Assembly (NCBI RefSeq): GCF_016919445.1
Contig: NZ_CP070356.1
Location: forward strand, 1,681,501 to 1,745,500
DNA length: 64,000 nucleotides
From: Pseudomonas sp. PDNC002
GTDB lineage: Bacteria; Pseudomonadota; Gammaproteobacteria; Pseudomonadales; Pseudomonadaceae
Reading direction: 5' to 3'
The notes under the pieces are model-generated. The model saw only the letters and a program-made list of their open reading frames with translations, did no database searches and was not told where the DNA came from. The position numbers were made by a program, and so were the translations under genes. Numbering within the stretch: the stretch's first letter is position 1; the number at the start of each line of letters is the position of its first letter. This document shows, piece by piece, positions 36,810-45,744 of this stretch.

Positions 36810-37688
36810 ATGCACGAGCAGATCCGCTACAGCTTCGGCGGCGACGAGCACCTGTTCGCCGAGGTCGCCGAATCCATGTCGTTGGAAGCCTTCTTCCGTG
36901 GCATGGCCGTCACCCGCGCCATCGAGCAGCAGTCGATCCCCGGCGTGCTTGACGTGTGCCTGGCCAACGCCTCGTTCCAGGTGCGCTTCAATCCCGACCT
37001 GATCGCCCCGCAGGATTTGCTCCAACGGGTGCGCGAGTTGGAGTCGCAGGCGACGACCGAGCGCCGCATCCAGACGCGGATCATCGAGATCCCGGTGCTG
37101 TACAACGACCCCTGGACCCACGAGACGCTGATGCGCTTCCGTGACCGTCACCAGGCCCCGGATTCCACCGACCTCGAGTACGCGGCGAAGGTCAACGGCT
37201 ACCAGGACGTCCAAGCCTTCATCGCGGCGCACAGCGGCACGCCGTGGTTCGTCTCGATGGTCGGTTTCGTCGCCGGCCTGCCGTTCATGTACCAGATGGT
37301 CGAGCGCGAGCGGCAGTTGCAGGTTCCCAAGTACCTGCGCCCGCGTACCGACACGCCGAAGCTGACCCTCGGCCACGGCGGCTGCTTCGGCTGCATCTAT
37401 TCAGTGCGTGGCGCTGGCGGCTACCAGATGTTCGGCGTCACCCCGGCGCCGATCTACGACCCGCAACAGAGCCTCGGCTATCTGAAGGACTCCATGGTGT
37501 TCTTCCGCGCGGGCGACATCGTGCAGTTCAAGCCCATCGACCGCCCCGAGTACGACCGGGCAGTTGCTGCGGTGGAGGCGGGCAGCTTCGACCTGCGCAT
37601 TCGCCCGGTGCAGTTCGACCTCGACGCTTTCCTCAACGATCCGCAAGGCTGCCAGCAGCGCCTGCAGGAGGTGCTCCATGTCGCTTAA
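36810..37688 (+). CDS. pxpB: KipI/PxpB-type subunit (urea-carboxylase AHS1-like)
   Basis: 292 residues from the ATG at 36810 (GGAGG upstream). It has the AHS1/KipI fold with an added N-terminal segment. The conserved core is SMVGFVAGLPFMYQMVER...KYLRPRTDTPKLTLGHGG (quoted in two pieces) and GAGGYQMFGVTPAPIYDP. The pattern looks closer to the carboxyltransferase part of urea carboxylase than to standard KipI, which has AGEQTG.YP.SPGGW. Together with PxpC it would form the acceptor-carboxylating or 5-oxoproline-phosphorylating module. It overlaps pxpC by 11 bp. Confidence 0.8.
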   Translation: MHEQIRYSFGGDEHLFAEVAESMSLEAFFRGMAVTRAIEQQSIPGVLDVCLANASFQVRFNPDLIAPQDLLQRVRELESQATTERRIQTRIIEIPVLYNDPWTHETLMRFRDRHQAPDSTDLEYAAKVNGYQDVQAFIAAHSGTPWFVSMVGFVAGLPFMYQMVERERQLQVPKYLRPRTDTPKLTLGHGGCFGCIYSVRGAGGYQMFGVTPAPIYDPQQSLGYLKDSMVFFRAGDIVQFKPIDRPEYDRAVAAVEAGSFDLRIRPVQFDLDAFLNDPQGCQQRLQEVLHVA

Positions 37689-38655
37689 GGTGCTCAAGCC
37701 CGGCCTCGCTACCTCGGTGCAGGACGGTGGCCGCGAGGGTTACTACCACCTGGGCATTCCGCCGTCCGGTGCGCTGGACCAGTACGCGCTGCGCGCGGCC
37801 AACCTGCTGGTGGGCAATCCGGCCGAAACGGCGCTCCTCGAATGCACGTTGCTCGGCCCGCAACTGGAGTTCCAGCGCGACGCGCTGGTGGCGATCTGTG
37901 GCGCCGCCATGACGCCGCACCTGGACGGCAAGGCGATGCCGCTGGACTGCGCCTTCCGCGTGAGCGCCGGGCAGGTGCTGGGTTTCGACTTCATCAAGGC
38001 CGGTGCGCGCGGCTACATCGCCATCGACGGTGGTATCGACGTCCCCGAAGTCCTCGGTAGTCGCTCCACCTATGGCCTGGGTGCCCTCGGTGGGTTGCAG
38101 GGCCGGCGCCTGCAGGCCGGTGACGAGTTGCCGCTGGGCACGCCACACGGCAAGGGCCAGGAAGGCCTGGCGTTGCCGCGTTCGCTGCGGATCGAGGTGG
38201 GCGGCGAGGTCAGCCTGCGGGTCGTCACCGGTCTGTATCACCACCGCCTGACGGCACGGGCCGCCGAGCAGTTCTTCGCTGATACCTGGACCGTGGGCTC
38301 CGAGGCGGATCGCACCGGCTACCGCTTCAAGGGCGGCACACCGCTGGCGTTCGAGCCGCGCGAGCAGCCGTTCGGCGCCGGTTCCGATCCGTCGAACATC
38401 GTCGATGCCTGCTACCCGATCGGCTCGATCCAGGTGCCGGGCGGGTTGGAGCCGATCATCCTGCACCGCGACGCGGTATCCGGCGGCGGCTACGCCACCA
38501 TCGGCACGGTGATCAGCCCGGACCTCAACCGCATGGCGCAGATGCAGCCCAACCAGAAGGCTCGCTTCGTCGCCGTTACCCTGGAGGAGGCGCTGGCGGC
38601 GCGCCGTCGCTACCACCAGCAGCTTGAAAACTTGAACCGCTTCTTTCTTGCCTAA
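37678..38655 (+). CDS. pxpC: KipA/PxpC-type subunit (urea-carboxylase AHS2-like)
   Basis: 325 residues, starting inside the end of pxpB. The N-terminus LKVLKPGLATSVQDGGREGY and GIPPSGALDQYALRAANLLVGN are the AHS2/KipA signature; ALLECTLLGP and DGGIDVPEVLGSRSTYGLG (a GG.. loop and SR.T) follow. In fused urea carboxylases the AHS1 and AHS2 units make the carboxyltransferase domain. Co-translation with pxpB by overlap supports a heteromer. Confidence 0.9.
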   Translation: MSLKVLKPGLATSVQDGGREGYYHLGIPPSGALDQYALRAANLLVGNPAETALLECTLLGPQLEFQRDALVAICGAAMTPHLDGKAMPLDCAFRVSAGQVLGFDFIKAGARGYIAIDGGIDVPEVLGSRSTYGLGALGGLQGRRLQAGDELPLGTPHGKGQEGLALPRSLRIEVGGEVSLRVVTGLYHHRLTARAAEQFFADTWTVGSEADRTGYRFKGGTPLAFEPREQPFGAGSDPSNIVDACYPIGSIQVPGGLEPIILHRDAVSGGGYATIGTVISPDLNRMAQMQPNQKARFVAVTLEEALAARRRYHQQLENLNRFFLA

Positions 38656-38666
38656 CCAATAAAAAC

Positions 38667-38716
38667 GCCGCGGCGGCGCGATCTCCGGTGGTTCCCCACG
38701 AGGGTGCCGCCGCGGC
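38667..38716. other. Intercistronic hairpin between pxpC and the permease
   Basis: Perfect 11-bp arms GCCGCGGCGGC (38667-38677) and GCCGCCGCGGC (38706-38716) with a 28-nt loop and no T tract. Could be an mRNA processing or stability element that lowers permease expression relative to the enzyme genes. Confidence 0.6.
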
Positions 38717-38761
38717 CTCCTGCTGCCGCACGCCAAGCCCTCATCTTGCGGAGAAACCAAG

Positions 38762-40078
38762 ATGGCAAGTCTGTCGCAGCATCCCGAGGTCGATTCGTCC
38801 GTTCCAAGTGTTCCCAGCCATGCCCGCATGGGCCGGTTGTCCCTGAGCATGGCCTGGTGGGCCGTGTGCAGTGCCATGTTCTACATCGTGGTCGGCGCTT
38901 CGCTGGCGCTGGCCTACGGCGCCCGTAACGCCATCCTTGGCATGCTGCTGTCGGTGGCATGCTACGGGTTGATCAACGCGGTGATCAGTCGCTACGCCAT
39001 CCGCACTGGGCTTTCGGTGGCGCTGTTTTCACGGGTGCTGTTCGGTAGCGCGGGCGCTTCCCTGGCCACCCTGATTTTCTTCTCCACGGCCATCTACTAC
39101 GCAGTGTTTGAGGGTTCGGTGATCGCCGTAGCGCTCAATCACCTCTATCCCGGCGTGTCCTATTCGCTGGCTGCGCTGCTGGTGGTGCTCTACAGCGTGC
39201 CGCTGATCTTCGGTGGCGTGCAGCACTGGCTGGACCGCTTCAACGGCGTATTGCTGCCGTTCTACCTATTCGGCCTGCTGGCGGCGGTGGCCTTGTCCAT
39301 CGGTGAGTACGGCTACCAGCCACAGTGGCTAGACTTCGGCCCGGTCAACCCGCCGGTCGGCGGCTGGTGGGATTGCTTCAGCGCATACATGGGCGTCTGG
39401 GTGCTGATGATGTTCACCTTCGACTACGCCCGCTTCGGCAAGCCGGAGGACGCCACCTGGCACGGCCGCTGGAACTTCGGCATGCCGTTCTATCTGGTGA
39501 CCTTCCTGCTCAACGGCATGGCCGGTATCTACCTGGCCAGCAGCATTCCTCAGGACGGTGCGCTCAGCGAAGTCACAGTGGTGCTGGCGATCCTCAAGCT
39601 GATGGGCATATGGGGGTTGCTGTTCGTCTGGGTGACGCAGACGCGGATCAACACCGCAAACTACTACCTGGCGACGGTGAACATGCAGGCGTTCTTCGTC
39701 GAGGTGTTCCGCCTGCGTGCGCCCGCCCTGGCATGGGCGGTGGTGGTCGGCGCGGTCGTCTACTCGCTGATGCTGGCGGACGTGTTCGCCTGGCTGCTCA
39801 AGGCGTTGGCCTGGCAGGGCGTATTCGTGGTGGCCTGGGTCGGCGTGGCACTGGCGCACATCCTTGGCAAGGCGCCTTTGTCGGCGGGCAGGCCGGCGCG
39901 GCTGAACGGCGTGGGGCTGGTCGCCTGGTTTTGCGGGGCACTACTGGGCTTCGTGCTGATGGAGGTGGGAGGCTCCCTGCAGTCCTTCTTCGCGCCACTG
40001 ACCTTCCTGGTGTCGGCCGGGGTCTATGCCGGGCTGCGCCGCCGTCCTATCGCGCCGCCGACGGCTATCTCGGATTGA
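38762..40078 (+). CDS. Cytosine/purine-type (NCS1-like) permease of the pxp operon
   Basis: 438 residues with about twelve helices. The sequence ...SLSMAWWAVCSAMFYIVVGASLALAYG (quoted in part: SLSMAWWAVCSAMFYIVVGA) and the loop TFDYARFGKPEDATWHGRWN resemble CodB-type members of the NCS1 superfamily. GGAG precedes the ATG by about 8 nt. It follows pxpC in the same direction by 106 bp, so it probably imports the substrate of the pxp enzymes. The compound is unknown; 5-oxoproline is one candidate. Confidence 0.75.
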   Translation: MASLSQHPEVDSSVPSVPSHARMGRLSLSMAWWAVCSAMFYIVVGASLALAYGARNAILGMLLSVACYGLINAVISRYAIRTGLSVALFSRVLFGSAGASLATLIFFSTAIYYAVFEGSVIAVALNHLYPGVSYSLAALLVVLYSVPLIFGGVQHWLDRFNGVLLPFYLFGLLAAVALSIGEYGYQPQWLDFGPVNPPVGGWWDCFSAYMGVWVLMMFTFDYARFGKPEDATWHGRWNFGMPFYLVTFLLNGMAGIYLASSIPQDGALSEVTVVLAILKLMGIWGLLFVWVTQTRINTANYYLATVNMQAFFVEVFRLRAPALAWAVVVGAVVYSLMLADVFAWLLKALAWQGVFVVAWVGVALAHILGKAPLSAGRPARLNGVGLVAWFCGALLGFVLMEVGGSLQSFFAPLTFLVSAGVYAGLRRRPIAPPTAISD

Positions 40079-40118
40079 TCAATAAATAGACACTTGTCGA
40101 CCTGTGTCGCGAGAGTGG

Positions 40119-40146
40119 TTGACAGCGTCACAGCTCCACATATGAT
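40119..40146 (+). promoter_or_regulatory. Sigma70-type promoter of bioB
   Basis: -35 TTGACA (40119-40124), 16-bp spacer, -10 TATGAT (40141-40146). The 5' leader of about 80 nt carries the inverted repeat CCCCGGTGGC...CCGCCGGGG (40163-40184). Confidence 0.8.
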
Positions 40147-40230
40147 GCCTTGAGCCTGATTTCCCCGGTGGCGCGCCGCCGGGGCACCTTAGACAAAAGG
40201 CGCGCCCCCAAGCGTCGAAGGACTTTGCCG

Positions 40231-41289
40231 ATGAGTGCCACCGCAGCCCAAGTAACCCGCCACGACTGGACTCTCGCCGAAGTCCGCGCCCTGTTCGAGC
40301 AGCCGTTCAACGATCTGCTGTTCCAGGCCCAGACCATGCACCGCGCGCATTTCGACCCGAATCGCGTGCAGGTTTCCACTCTGCTGTCGATCAAGACCGG
40401 CGCCTGCCCGGAGGACTGCAAATATTGCCCGCAGTCCGGCCATTACAACACCGGCCTGGACAAGGAAAAGCTGATGGAAGTGCAGAAGGTGCTGCAGGCC
40501 GCCGCCGAAGCCAAGGCCATCGGCTCGACCCGCTTCTGCATGGGCGCCGCCTGGAAGCACCCGTCCGCCAAGGACATGCCCTACGTGCTGGAAATGGTGA
40601 AGGGCGTGAAGAAGCTCGGCCTGGAAACCTGCATGACCCTGGGCAAGCTGACCCAGGAGCAGACCCAGTCCCTGGCCGAAGCGGGCCTGGACTACTACAA
40701 CCACAACCTCGATACCTCGCCGGAGTTCTACGGCAACATCATCACCACCCGCACCTACGGCGAGCGCCTGCAGACCCTGGCGTACGTACGCGAGGCGGGG
40801 ATGAAGATCTGCTCCGGCGGCATCCTCGGCATGGGCGAGTCGGTGGACGACCGCGCGGGCCTGCTGATCCAGCTGGCCAACCTGCCCGAGCACCCGGAAT
40901 CGGTGCCGATCAACATGCTGGTGAAGGTCAAGGGCACCCCGCTGGCCGAGGAGAAGGACGTCGATCCGTTCGACTTCATCCGCACCCTGGCGGTTGCCCG
41001 CATCATGATGCCGAAATCCCACGTGCGCCTGTCCGCGGGCCGCGAGCAGATGAACGAGCAGATGCAGGCCCTGGCCTTCATGGCCGGCGCCAACTCGATC
41101 TTCTACGGCGAGAAGCTTCTGACCACCACCAACCCGCAGGCCGAGAAGGACATGCAGTTGTTCGCGCGCCTGGGCATCAAGCCCGAAGAGCGCGAGGAGC
41201 ACGCCGACGAGGTGCACCAGGCTGCCATCGAGCAGGCGCTGGTGGAACAACGCGACTCCCAGCTGTTCTATAACGCGGCTTCGGCTTGA
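40231..41289 (+). CDS. bioB: Biotin synthase
   Basis: 352 residues. It is the radical-SAM enzyme that inserts sulphur into dethiobiotin as the last step of biotin synthesis. The CxxxCxxC cluster motif is CPEDCKYC (Cys59, 63, 66), and the second-cluster ligands are in the TIM-barrel (for example [10 protein letters not shown] and [10 protein letters not shown]). A GAAGGA ribosome site lies upstream of the ATG at 40231. It is the first gene of bioBFHCD with its own promoter. A dispersed repeat sits between it and bioF. Confidence 0.97.
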   Translation: MSATAAQVTRHDWTLAEVRALFEQPFNDLLFQAQTMHRAHFDPNRVQVSTLLSIKTGACPEDCKYCPQSGHYNTGLDKEKLMEVQKVLQAAAEAKAIGSTRFCMGAAWKHPSAKDMPYVLEMVKGVKKLGLETCMTLGKLTQEQTQSLAEAGLDYYNHNLDTSPEFYGNIITTRTYGERLQTLAYVREAGMKICSGGILGMGESVDDRAGLLIQLANLPEHPESVPINMLVKVKGTPLAEEKDVDPFDFIRTLAVARIMMPKSHVRLSAGREQMNEQMQALAFMAGANSIFYGEKLLTTTNPQAEKDMQLFARLGIKPEEREEHADEVHQAAIEQALVEQRDSQLFYNAASA

Positions 41290-41326
41290 CCTGCTCTGTG
41301 CAGGAGCACGGTTGCTCCTTCCAAAG

Positions 41327-41488
41327 CCCCTCTCCCTAACCCTCTCCCTGAAGGGAGAGGGGACCGCTCGGTGCCGGCTGTAACCACTGTGTCAGTCGGC
41401 ATGGACTGCTCCCTCTCCCTTCAGGGAGAGGGCTGGGGAGAGGGGAAGCATCGGCACGGACTTCGTGGAAGAAGACTGTTGCTCCTGG
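41327..41488. repeat. Dispersed palindromic repeat unit between bioB and bioF
   Basis: Starts CCCCTCTCCCTAACCCTCTC, contains CTCCCTGAAGGGAGAGG and CTCCCTTCAGGGAGAGGG hairpins about 70 bp apart, and ends with GGGGAAGCATCGGCACGGAC, a string also present at 63.3 kb. It fills nearly all of the 239-bp bioB-bioF gap and brings strong secondary structure into the operon mRNA. Confidence 0.75.
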
Positions 41489-41528
41489 GTCCTTCATCCG
41501 GAGGGCCGCCGCCGACACGGGGATGCGT

Positions 41529-42734
41529 ATGCCTTTCGATCTCGCCGCCCGCCTGACCCAGCGCCAGGCGGAGGACCTCTACCGCCGCCGCCCGCTGCTG
41601 GAATCGCCGCAGGGCCCGGAGGTGGTCATCGATGGCCAGCCGATGCTGGCCTTCTGTTCCAACGATTACCTGGGCCTGGCCAGTCACCCCGAGGTGATCG
41701 CCGCGCTGCGCGCCGGTGCCGAACGCTGGGGCGTCGGCGGTGGTGCCTCGCACCTGGTCAACGGCCACTGCGGCCCGCACCACGAGCTGGAGCTGGCACT
41801 CGCGGAGTTCACCGGCCGCCCGCGCGCGCTGCTGTTTTCCACCGGCTACATGGCCAACCTCGGCACCGTCACCGCCCTCGTCGGCAAAGGTGACAGCGTG
41901 CTGGAGGACCGTCTCAACCACGCCTCGCTGCTGGACGCCGGGCTGTTGTCCGGTGCGCGCTTCTCGCGCTACCTGCACAACGACGCCGCCAGCCTGGCTT
42001 CGCGCCTGGACAAAGCCGAAGGCAACACCCTGGTGGTCACCGACGGCGTGTTCAGCATGGACGGCGATCTCGCCGACCTGCCCAGCCTTTGCGCGACGGC
42101 TCGAAAGCAGGGCGCGTGGGTGATGGTCGATGACGCCCACGGCTTTGGCCCGCTGGGCGCGACCGGCGGTGGCATCGTCGAGCACTTCGGCCTGGGCATG
42201 GAGGACGTGCCCGTGCTGGTCGGCACCCTCGGCAAGGCCTTTGGCACCGCTGGCGCCTTCGTTGCCGGTAGCGAGGAGCTGATCGAGACGCTGATCCAGT
42301 TCGCCCGCCCCTACATCTATACCACCAGCCAGCCGCCCGCCGTGGCCTGCGCCACGCTGAAAAGCCTGGAGCTGCTGCGCGCCGAAAGTTGGCGCCGTGA
42401 TCATCTCAATGCCTTGATTGTGCGCTTCCGTGCTGGCGCCGAGGCCATCGGCCTGCGCCTGATGGATAGTCCGACGCCGATCCAGCCGATCCTCATCGGC
42501 GGCAGCGCCCAGGCCATGGCGTTGTCGGCCGAGCTGCGCCAGCGCGGCATCCTCGTCGGCGCGATCCGCCCGCCCACCGTGCCGGCCGGCACCGCGCGCC
42601 TGCGCGTGACCCTGTCCGCCTCGCACACCGAGGCGCAGGTCGATCGCCTGCTGGTGGTATTGGCGGAGAGTTGGCAGCGCGTGTCGTCTAGCCTTCTGGC
42701 AGAGATTGATGCCGAGGAGGGCGATGATGCGTGA
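41529..42734 (+). CDS. bioF: 8-amino-7-oxononanoate synthase
   Basis: 401 residues from the ATG at 41529 (MPFDLAARL), 6 nt after GGGG; an ATG two codons upstream is possible. It is a PLP enzyme joining pimeloyl-thioester and L-alanine. Motifs: [53 protein letters not shown] and the PLP lysine in [13 protein letters not shown] (Lys236). It overlaps bioH by 8 bp, so translation is coupled. Confidence 0.97.
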   Translation: MPFDLAARLTQRQAEDLYRRRPLLESPQGPEVVIDGQPMLAFCSNDYLGLASHPEVIAALRAGAERWGVGGGASHLVNGHCGPHHELELALAEFTGRPRALLFSTGYMANLGTVTALVGKGDSVLEDRLNHASLLDAGLLSGARFSRYLHNDAASLASRLDKAEGNTLVVTDGVFSMDGDLADLPSLCATARKQGAWVMVDDAHGFGPLGATGGGIVEHFGLGMEDVPVLVGTLGKAFGTAGAFVAGSEELIETLIQFARPYIYTTSQPPAVACATLKSLELLRAESWRRDHLNALIVRFRAGAEAIGLRLMDSPTPIQPILIGGSAQAMALSAELRQRGILVGAIRPPTVPAGTARLRVTLSASHTEAQVDRLLVVLAESWQRVSSSLLAEIDAEEGDDA

Positions 42735-43452
42735 CCAACTGATCCTGCTGCCCGGCTGGGGCCTGGGCAGCGCGCCGCTGGAACCGTTGCGTGATGCGCT
42801 GCTGGAGCAGGCGCCGCACCTGAACGTGCAGATCGAGCCGCTGCCGGTGGATGCCGATCCGAGTGTCTGGCTCGAGGAGCTGGACGACAACGTCGCTCAC
42901 GACGCCTGGATCGCCGGCTGGTCGCTGGGCGGCATGCTCGGCGCCGAACTGGCCGCGCGCCGGGGCGAGTCCTGCCGTGGGCTGATCACGCTGGCCAGCA
43001 ATGTCTGCTTCCGCCGCCGCGAGGACTGGCCGGATGCAATGGCGAATGATGTGTTCGAGGACTTCTTCGAAGCCTTCCTGCTGGAACCGCATCTGGTGCG
43101 CAAGCGCTTCACCCTGCTGGTCAGCCAGGGCGCCCGCGATGCGCGTACCCTGGCGCGCCAGCTGCAGGTGGCACTGCCGCAGATGAATGTCGAAGGTCTC
43201 ACCGCCGGTCTGCAGTTGCTGGGGCGGCTCGATACCCGCGCCGCGCTCGGACGTTATCCCGGCCCGCAACTGCACCTGTTCGCCGGCAACGATGCGCTGG
43301 TGCCGGCGAGCGCCGCCGATGCCTTGCTGGACTGGCTTCCGGACATCGAGGTCAACCTGTTGCCCGGCACCAGCCACGGGCTGCCGTTAGAGCTGCCGGA
43401 CGAGGTGGCCGGCGCCATCCTGCGTTTCATCCACGAGGGCGACGATGCCTGA
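42727..43452 (+). CDS. bioH: Pimeloyl-ACP methyl ester esterase
   Basis: 241 residues. The alpha/beta hydrolase removes the methyl group from pimeloyl-ACP methyl ester and so ends the BioC-initiated chain. Nucleophile Ser66 in GWSLGG; oxyanion loop [14 protein letters not shown]; acid Asp in [10 protein letters not shown]; His in [17 protein letters not shown] precedes tandem ATGs at 42724 and 42727, and I chose the second. It overlaps bioF and bioC by 8 bp on each side. Confidence 0.94.
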   Translation: MRDQLILLPGWGLGSAPLEPLRDALLEQAPHLNVQIEPLPVDADPSVWLEELDDNVAHDAWIAGWSLGGMLGAELAARRGESCRGLITLASNVCFRRREDWPDAMANDVFEDFFEAFLLEPHLVRKRFTLLVSQGARDARTLARQLQVALPQMNVEGLTAGLQLLGRLDTRAALGRYPGPQLHLFAGNDALVPASAADALLDWLPDIEVNLLPGTSHGLPLELPDEVAGAILRFIHEGDDA

Positions 43453-44251
43453 TTGCAGTAGCACCGGCCTGCCTGACAAACGCCAGGTGGCCGCTTCCTT
43501 CTCCCGCGCCGCATCGACTTACGACGCGGTGGCCGAATTGCAGCGTGCAGTTGGCAACCGGCTCTTGGCGTCGCTGCCGGCCGACGGCGCGCCGCAGCGC
43601 TGGATCGACCTGGGCAGCGGCACCGGGTATTTCACCCGCGCCCTGGCGGCGCGTTATCCCCAGGCCCAGGGCCTCTCCCTCGATATCGCCGAGGGCATGC
43701 TGCGTCATGCCCGCGAGCAGGGTGGCGCGGAGCACTTCATCGGCGGTGACGCCGAACGCCTGCCGCTGCGCGATGGCGCTGCGGACCTGCTGTTCTCCAG
43801 CCTGGCCGTGCAATGGTGCGCGGACCTGCCCGCCGTGCTGAATGAAGCGCGCCGCGTACTGCGTCCTGGCGGCGTGCTGGCTTTCAGCAGCCTGTGCATC
43901 GGCACCCTGGGCGAGTTGCGCCAGAGCTGGGAAGCGGTGGACGGCTTCGTTCACGTGAATCGCTTCCGTGCGTTCGAGCAGTACCAGCAGCATTGCGCCT
44001 ATAGCGGCCTGGACGTACTGGAGTTGCGCACCGAGGATCGCGTCCTGCACTTCCCCGACCTGCGCAGCCTGACCCACGAACTCAAGGCGCTCGGTGCGCA
44101 CAACCTCAACCCCGGCCGGCCCGACGGCCTCACCGGTCGCGAGCGGGTGCGCGCGCTGATCGCCGCCTACGAGCGATTCCGCACGCCCGAGGGGCTGCCG
44201 GCAACCTACCGGGTGGTCTACGCCGTCCTGCGCAAACCTTTTTCGTTGTAA
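43445..44251 (+). CDS. bioC: Malonyl-ACP O-methyltransferase
   Basis: 268 residues. It methylates malonyl-ACP with S-adenosylmethionine so that the fatty-acid synthase can build the pimeloyl chain. The N-terminus [20 protein letters not shown] is typical of BioC. SAM motif I is [14 protein letters not shown] (about 54-67), then [11 protein letters not shown] and [20 protein letters not shown]. Its ATG lies inside the bioH end. A dispersed repeat follows and separates it from bioD. Confidence 0.95.
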   Translation: MPDCSSTGLPDKRQVAASFSRAASTYDAVAELQRAVGNRLLASLPADGAPQRWIDLGSGTGYFTRALAARYPQAQGLSLDIAEGMLRHAREQGGAEHFIGGDAERLPLRDGAADLLFSSLAVQWCADLPAVLNEARRVLRPGGVLAFSSLCIGTLGELRQSWEAVDGFVHVNRFRAFEQYQQHCAYSGLDVLELRTEDRVLHFPDLRSLTHELKALGAHNLNPGRPDGLTGRERVRALIAAYERFRTPEGLPATYRVVYAVLRKPFSL

Positions 44252-44272
44252 GCGTATTGTTGCTGAGCGAGC

Positions 44273-44404
44273 GCCCTCTCCCCAGCCCTGGCTGCGCGCC
44301 CCGCTCCGAAGGGAGAGGGGGCCGCCCGTGTCGGTTGACGCTAGAGTTTCATCTTGCGCCGATCAGTCCCCTCTCCGTTCAGGGAGAGGGTTAGGGAGCG
44401 GGGT
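44273..44404. repeat. Dispersed palindromic repeat unit between bioC and bioD
   Basis: CCCTCTCCCCAGCCCTGGCT at the start, GAAGGGAGAGGGGGCCGCCC, then CCCCTCTCCGTTCAGGGAGA and GGGTTAGGGAGCGGGG at the end. Same family and two-hairpin layout as the bioB-bioF element. It occupies most of the 196-bp gap. Confidence 0.75.
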
Positions 44405-44447
44405 GGCCCCGAGCACAGATGTCCACGTAGGAGCACTGAAGAAAACC

Positions 44448-45131
44448 ATGTCCCACGCCTACTTCGTCACCGGCACCGACACCGAAATCGGCAAGACCAC
44501 CATCGCCGCCGGCCTGCTGCATGCGGCGCGGCTGGCAGGCCTGTCCACGGCGGCCGCCAAGCCCGTGGCCTCGGGCTGCGAGCGCAGCCCCGAAGGCCTG
44601 CGCAATTCCGACGCGCTGGCGTTGCTGGGCGAATGCAGCCTGCCGCTGACCTACGAACAGGTGAATCCCTTCGCCTTCGAGCCGGCCATCGCCCCGCACC
44701 TCGCTGCCCGCGAGCAGGGCGTGAAGCTGACGGTCGAAGCGCTCAAGGGACCGGTGCGTTCGGTGCTGGAGCTGGGCGCCGACTTCACCCTGGTGGAGGG
44801 CGCCGGTGGTTGGCGGGTACCGCTGGCGGGGGAGGAGAACCTGTCGGATCTCGCCGTGGCCCTGGGCCTGCCGGTGATTCTGGTGGTCGGTGTGCGCCTG
44901 GGCTGCATCAATCACGCGGTACTCAGCGCCGAGGCGATCCAGCGCGACGGTCTGGTACTGGCCGGCTGGGTGGCGAACATCGTCGACCCGCAGACCTCCC
45001 GTCTGGAAGAAAACCTAGCGACCCTCGCCGAACGCCTGCCCGCGCCGTGCATCGGACGCGTGCCGCGACTGGGATTGGCGACGCCCACCGCGGTGGCCGC
45101 ACACCTGGACCTCGGCATCCTGGATTTGTAA
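44448..45131 (+). CDS. bioD: Dethiobiotin synthetase
   Basis: 227 residues. The enzyme closes the ureido ring of dethiobiotin with ATP and CO2. The P-loop is GTDTEIGKTTIAAGLL (about 9-24), AKPVASGCE follows, and LVEGAGGWRVPL is the conserved product-binding segment. The start at 44448 begins the family sequence MSHAYFVTGTDTEIGKT; the reading frame upstream crosses the repeat. It is the last gene of the bio operon. Confidence 0.96.
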   Translation: MSHAYFVTGTDTEIGKTTIAAGLLHAARLAGLSTAAAKPVASGCERSPEGLRNSDALALLGECSLPLTYEQVNPFAFEPAIAPHLAAREQGVKLTVEALKGPVRSVLELGADFTLVEGAGGWRVPLAGEENLSDLAVALGLPVILVVGVRLGCINHAVLSAEAIQRDGLVLAGWVANIVDPQTSRLEENLATLAERLPAPCIGRVPRLGLATPTAVAAHLDLGILDL

Positions 45132-45205
45132 CCGAGCCTTGGCCTGGGGCGGTCTGTCTGCTTGAATAGTGGCCACTTGCTGCTTTTTGTTGTGGAGGCG
45201 CTGCG

Positions 45206-45436
45206 ATGGAAATTTCCGGTAATGCTTTCTCTGCGGGCCTGTATGGCGTGCAGAGCGGCCAGCGCCGCGTCGACCGCGCCAGCACCGACATCGCTACTGC
45301 CGGCACCGCTCCCAGCGAAGTGCTGAACGACCGCCTCGTGGACCTGCGCCGCGGCGAGCACGAGGTCAAGGCCAACGCCAAGGTCATCCAGGCCGCCGAC
45401 GAAACGCTCGGCACGCTCATCGATATCCGCGCCTGA
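45206..45436 (+). CDS. Small conserved-looking protein after bioD, unknown function
   Basis: 76 residues from the ATG at 45206, with GGAGG 9 nt upstream. The N-terminus MEISGNAFSAGLYGVQSGQRRVDRAS has a faint likeness to flagellar rod/hook N-termini (Gly-Leu-x-x-x-Gln-x-x-x-x-x) but lacks the ANNIAN motif. The rest is charged and helical. It is followed by a strong hairpin. Good start signals and a compact frame support a real gene; function is unknown. Confidence 0.65.
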   Translation: MEISGNAFSAGLYGVQSGQRRVDRASTDIATAGTAPSEVLNDRLVDLRRGEHEVKANAKVIQAADETLGTLIDIRA

Positions 45437-45464
45437 CGGCGACTTTTCTCTTCCTGAATTCCCC

Positions 45465-45502
45465 AGAGCGGCCGGCTGTCCCTGTGACACGCCGGCCGCT
45501 CT
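45465..45502 (+). terminator. Hairpin after the small gene (likely transcript end)
   Basis: 12-bp perfect stem AGAGCGGCCGGC (45465-45476) / GCCGGCCGCTCT (45491-45502). The following bases (GCCATGGGCTTTAATT) lack a clean T run, so termination may be inefficient. Confidence 0.65.
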
Positions 45503-45591
45503 GCCATGGGCTTTAATTAGCCTCAGGACGTCGTTGCGAATGCACCCCGTGGACAGCCCTGTAAGCGTGACCGGGCGGTCGGTTTGCACGC

Positions 45592-45635
45592 TTGACAAGG
45601 GTATGGCGTAAACGTATGTTTCAAACGCCTGTTTG
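45592..45635 (+). promoter_or_regulatory. Promoter of the first acyl-CoA dehydrogenase with overlapping PsrA-type operators
   Basis: -35 TTGACA (45592-45597), 17-bp spacer, -10 TATGTT (45615-45620). The palindrome AAACGTATGTTT (45610-45621) covers the -10 box and CAAACGCCTGTTTG (45622-45635) follows directly. Both fit the PsrA consensus (C/G)AAAC-N2-4-GTTT(G/C) known from P. aeruginosa. Repression relieved by long-chain fatty acids is expected. Confidence 0.8.
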
Positions 45636-45744
45636 ACTGTCCGGATGCGTGCGCGCACCGACTGGGCGGCCGGGAATGCTCCCGCACTGCGACCGCAGCA
45701 ACCGGTCGCCCATTAACCAGAACCCTTCGTAGAGGTTTACCGCT

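Noticed and set aside
45160..45190. Sigma54-type promoter before the 76-residue gene
   Set aside because: TGGCCAC...TGC elements occur, but the GG-GC distance is 9 bp where 10 is required.
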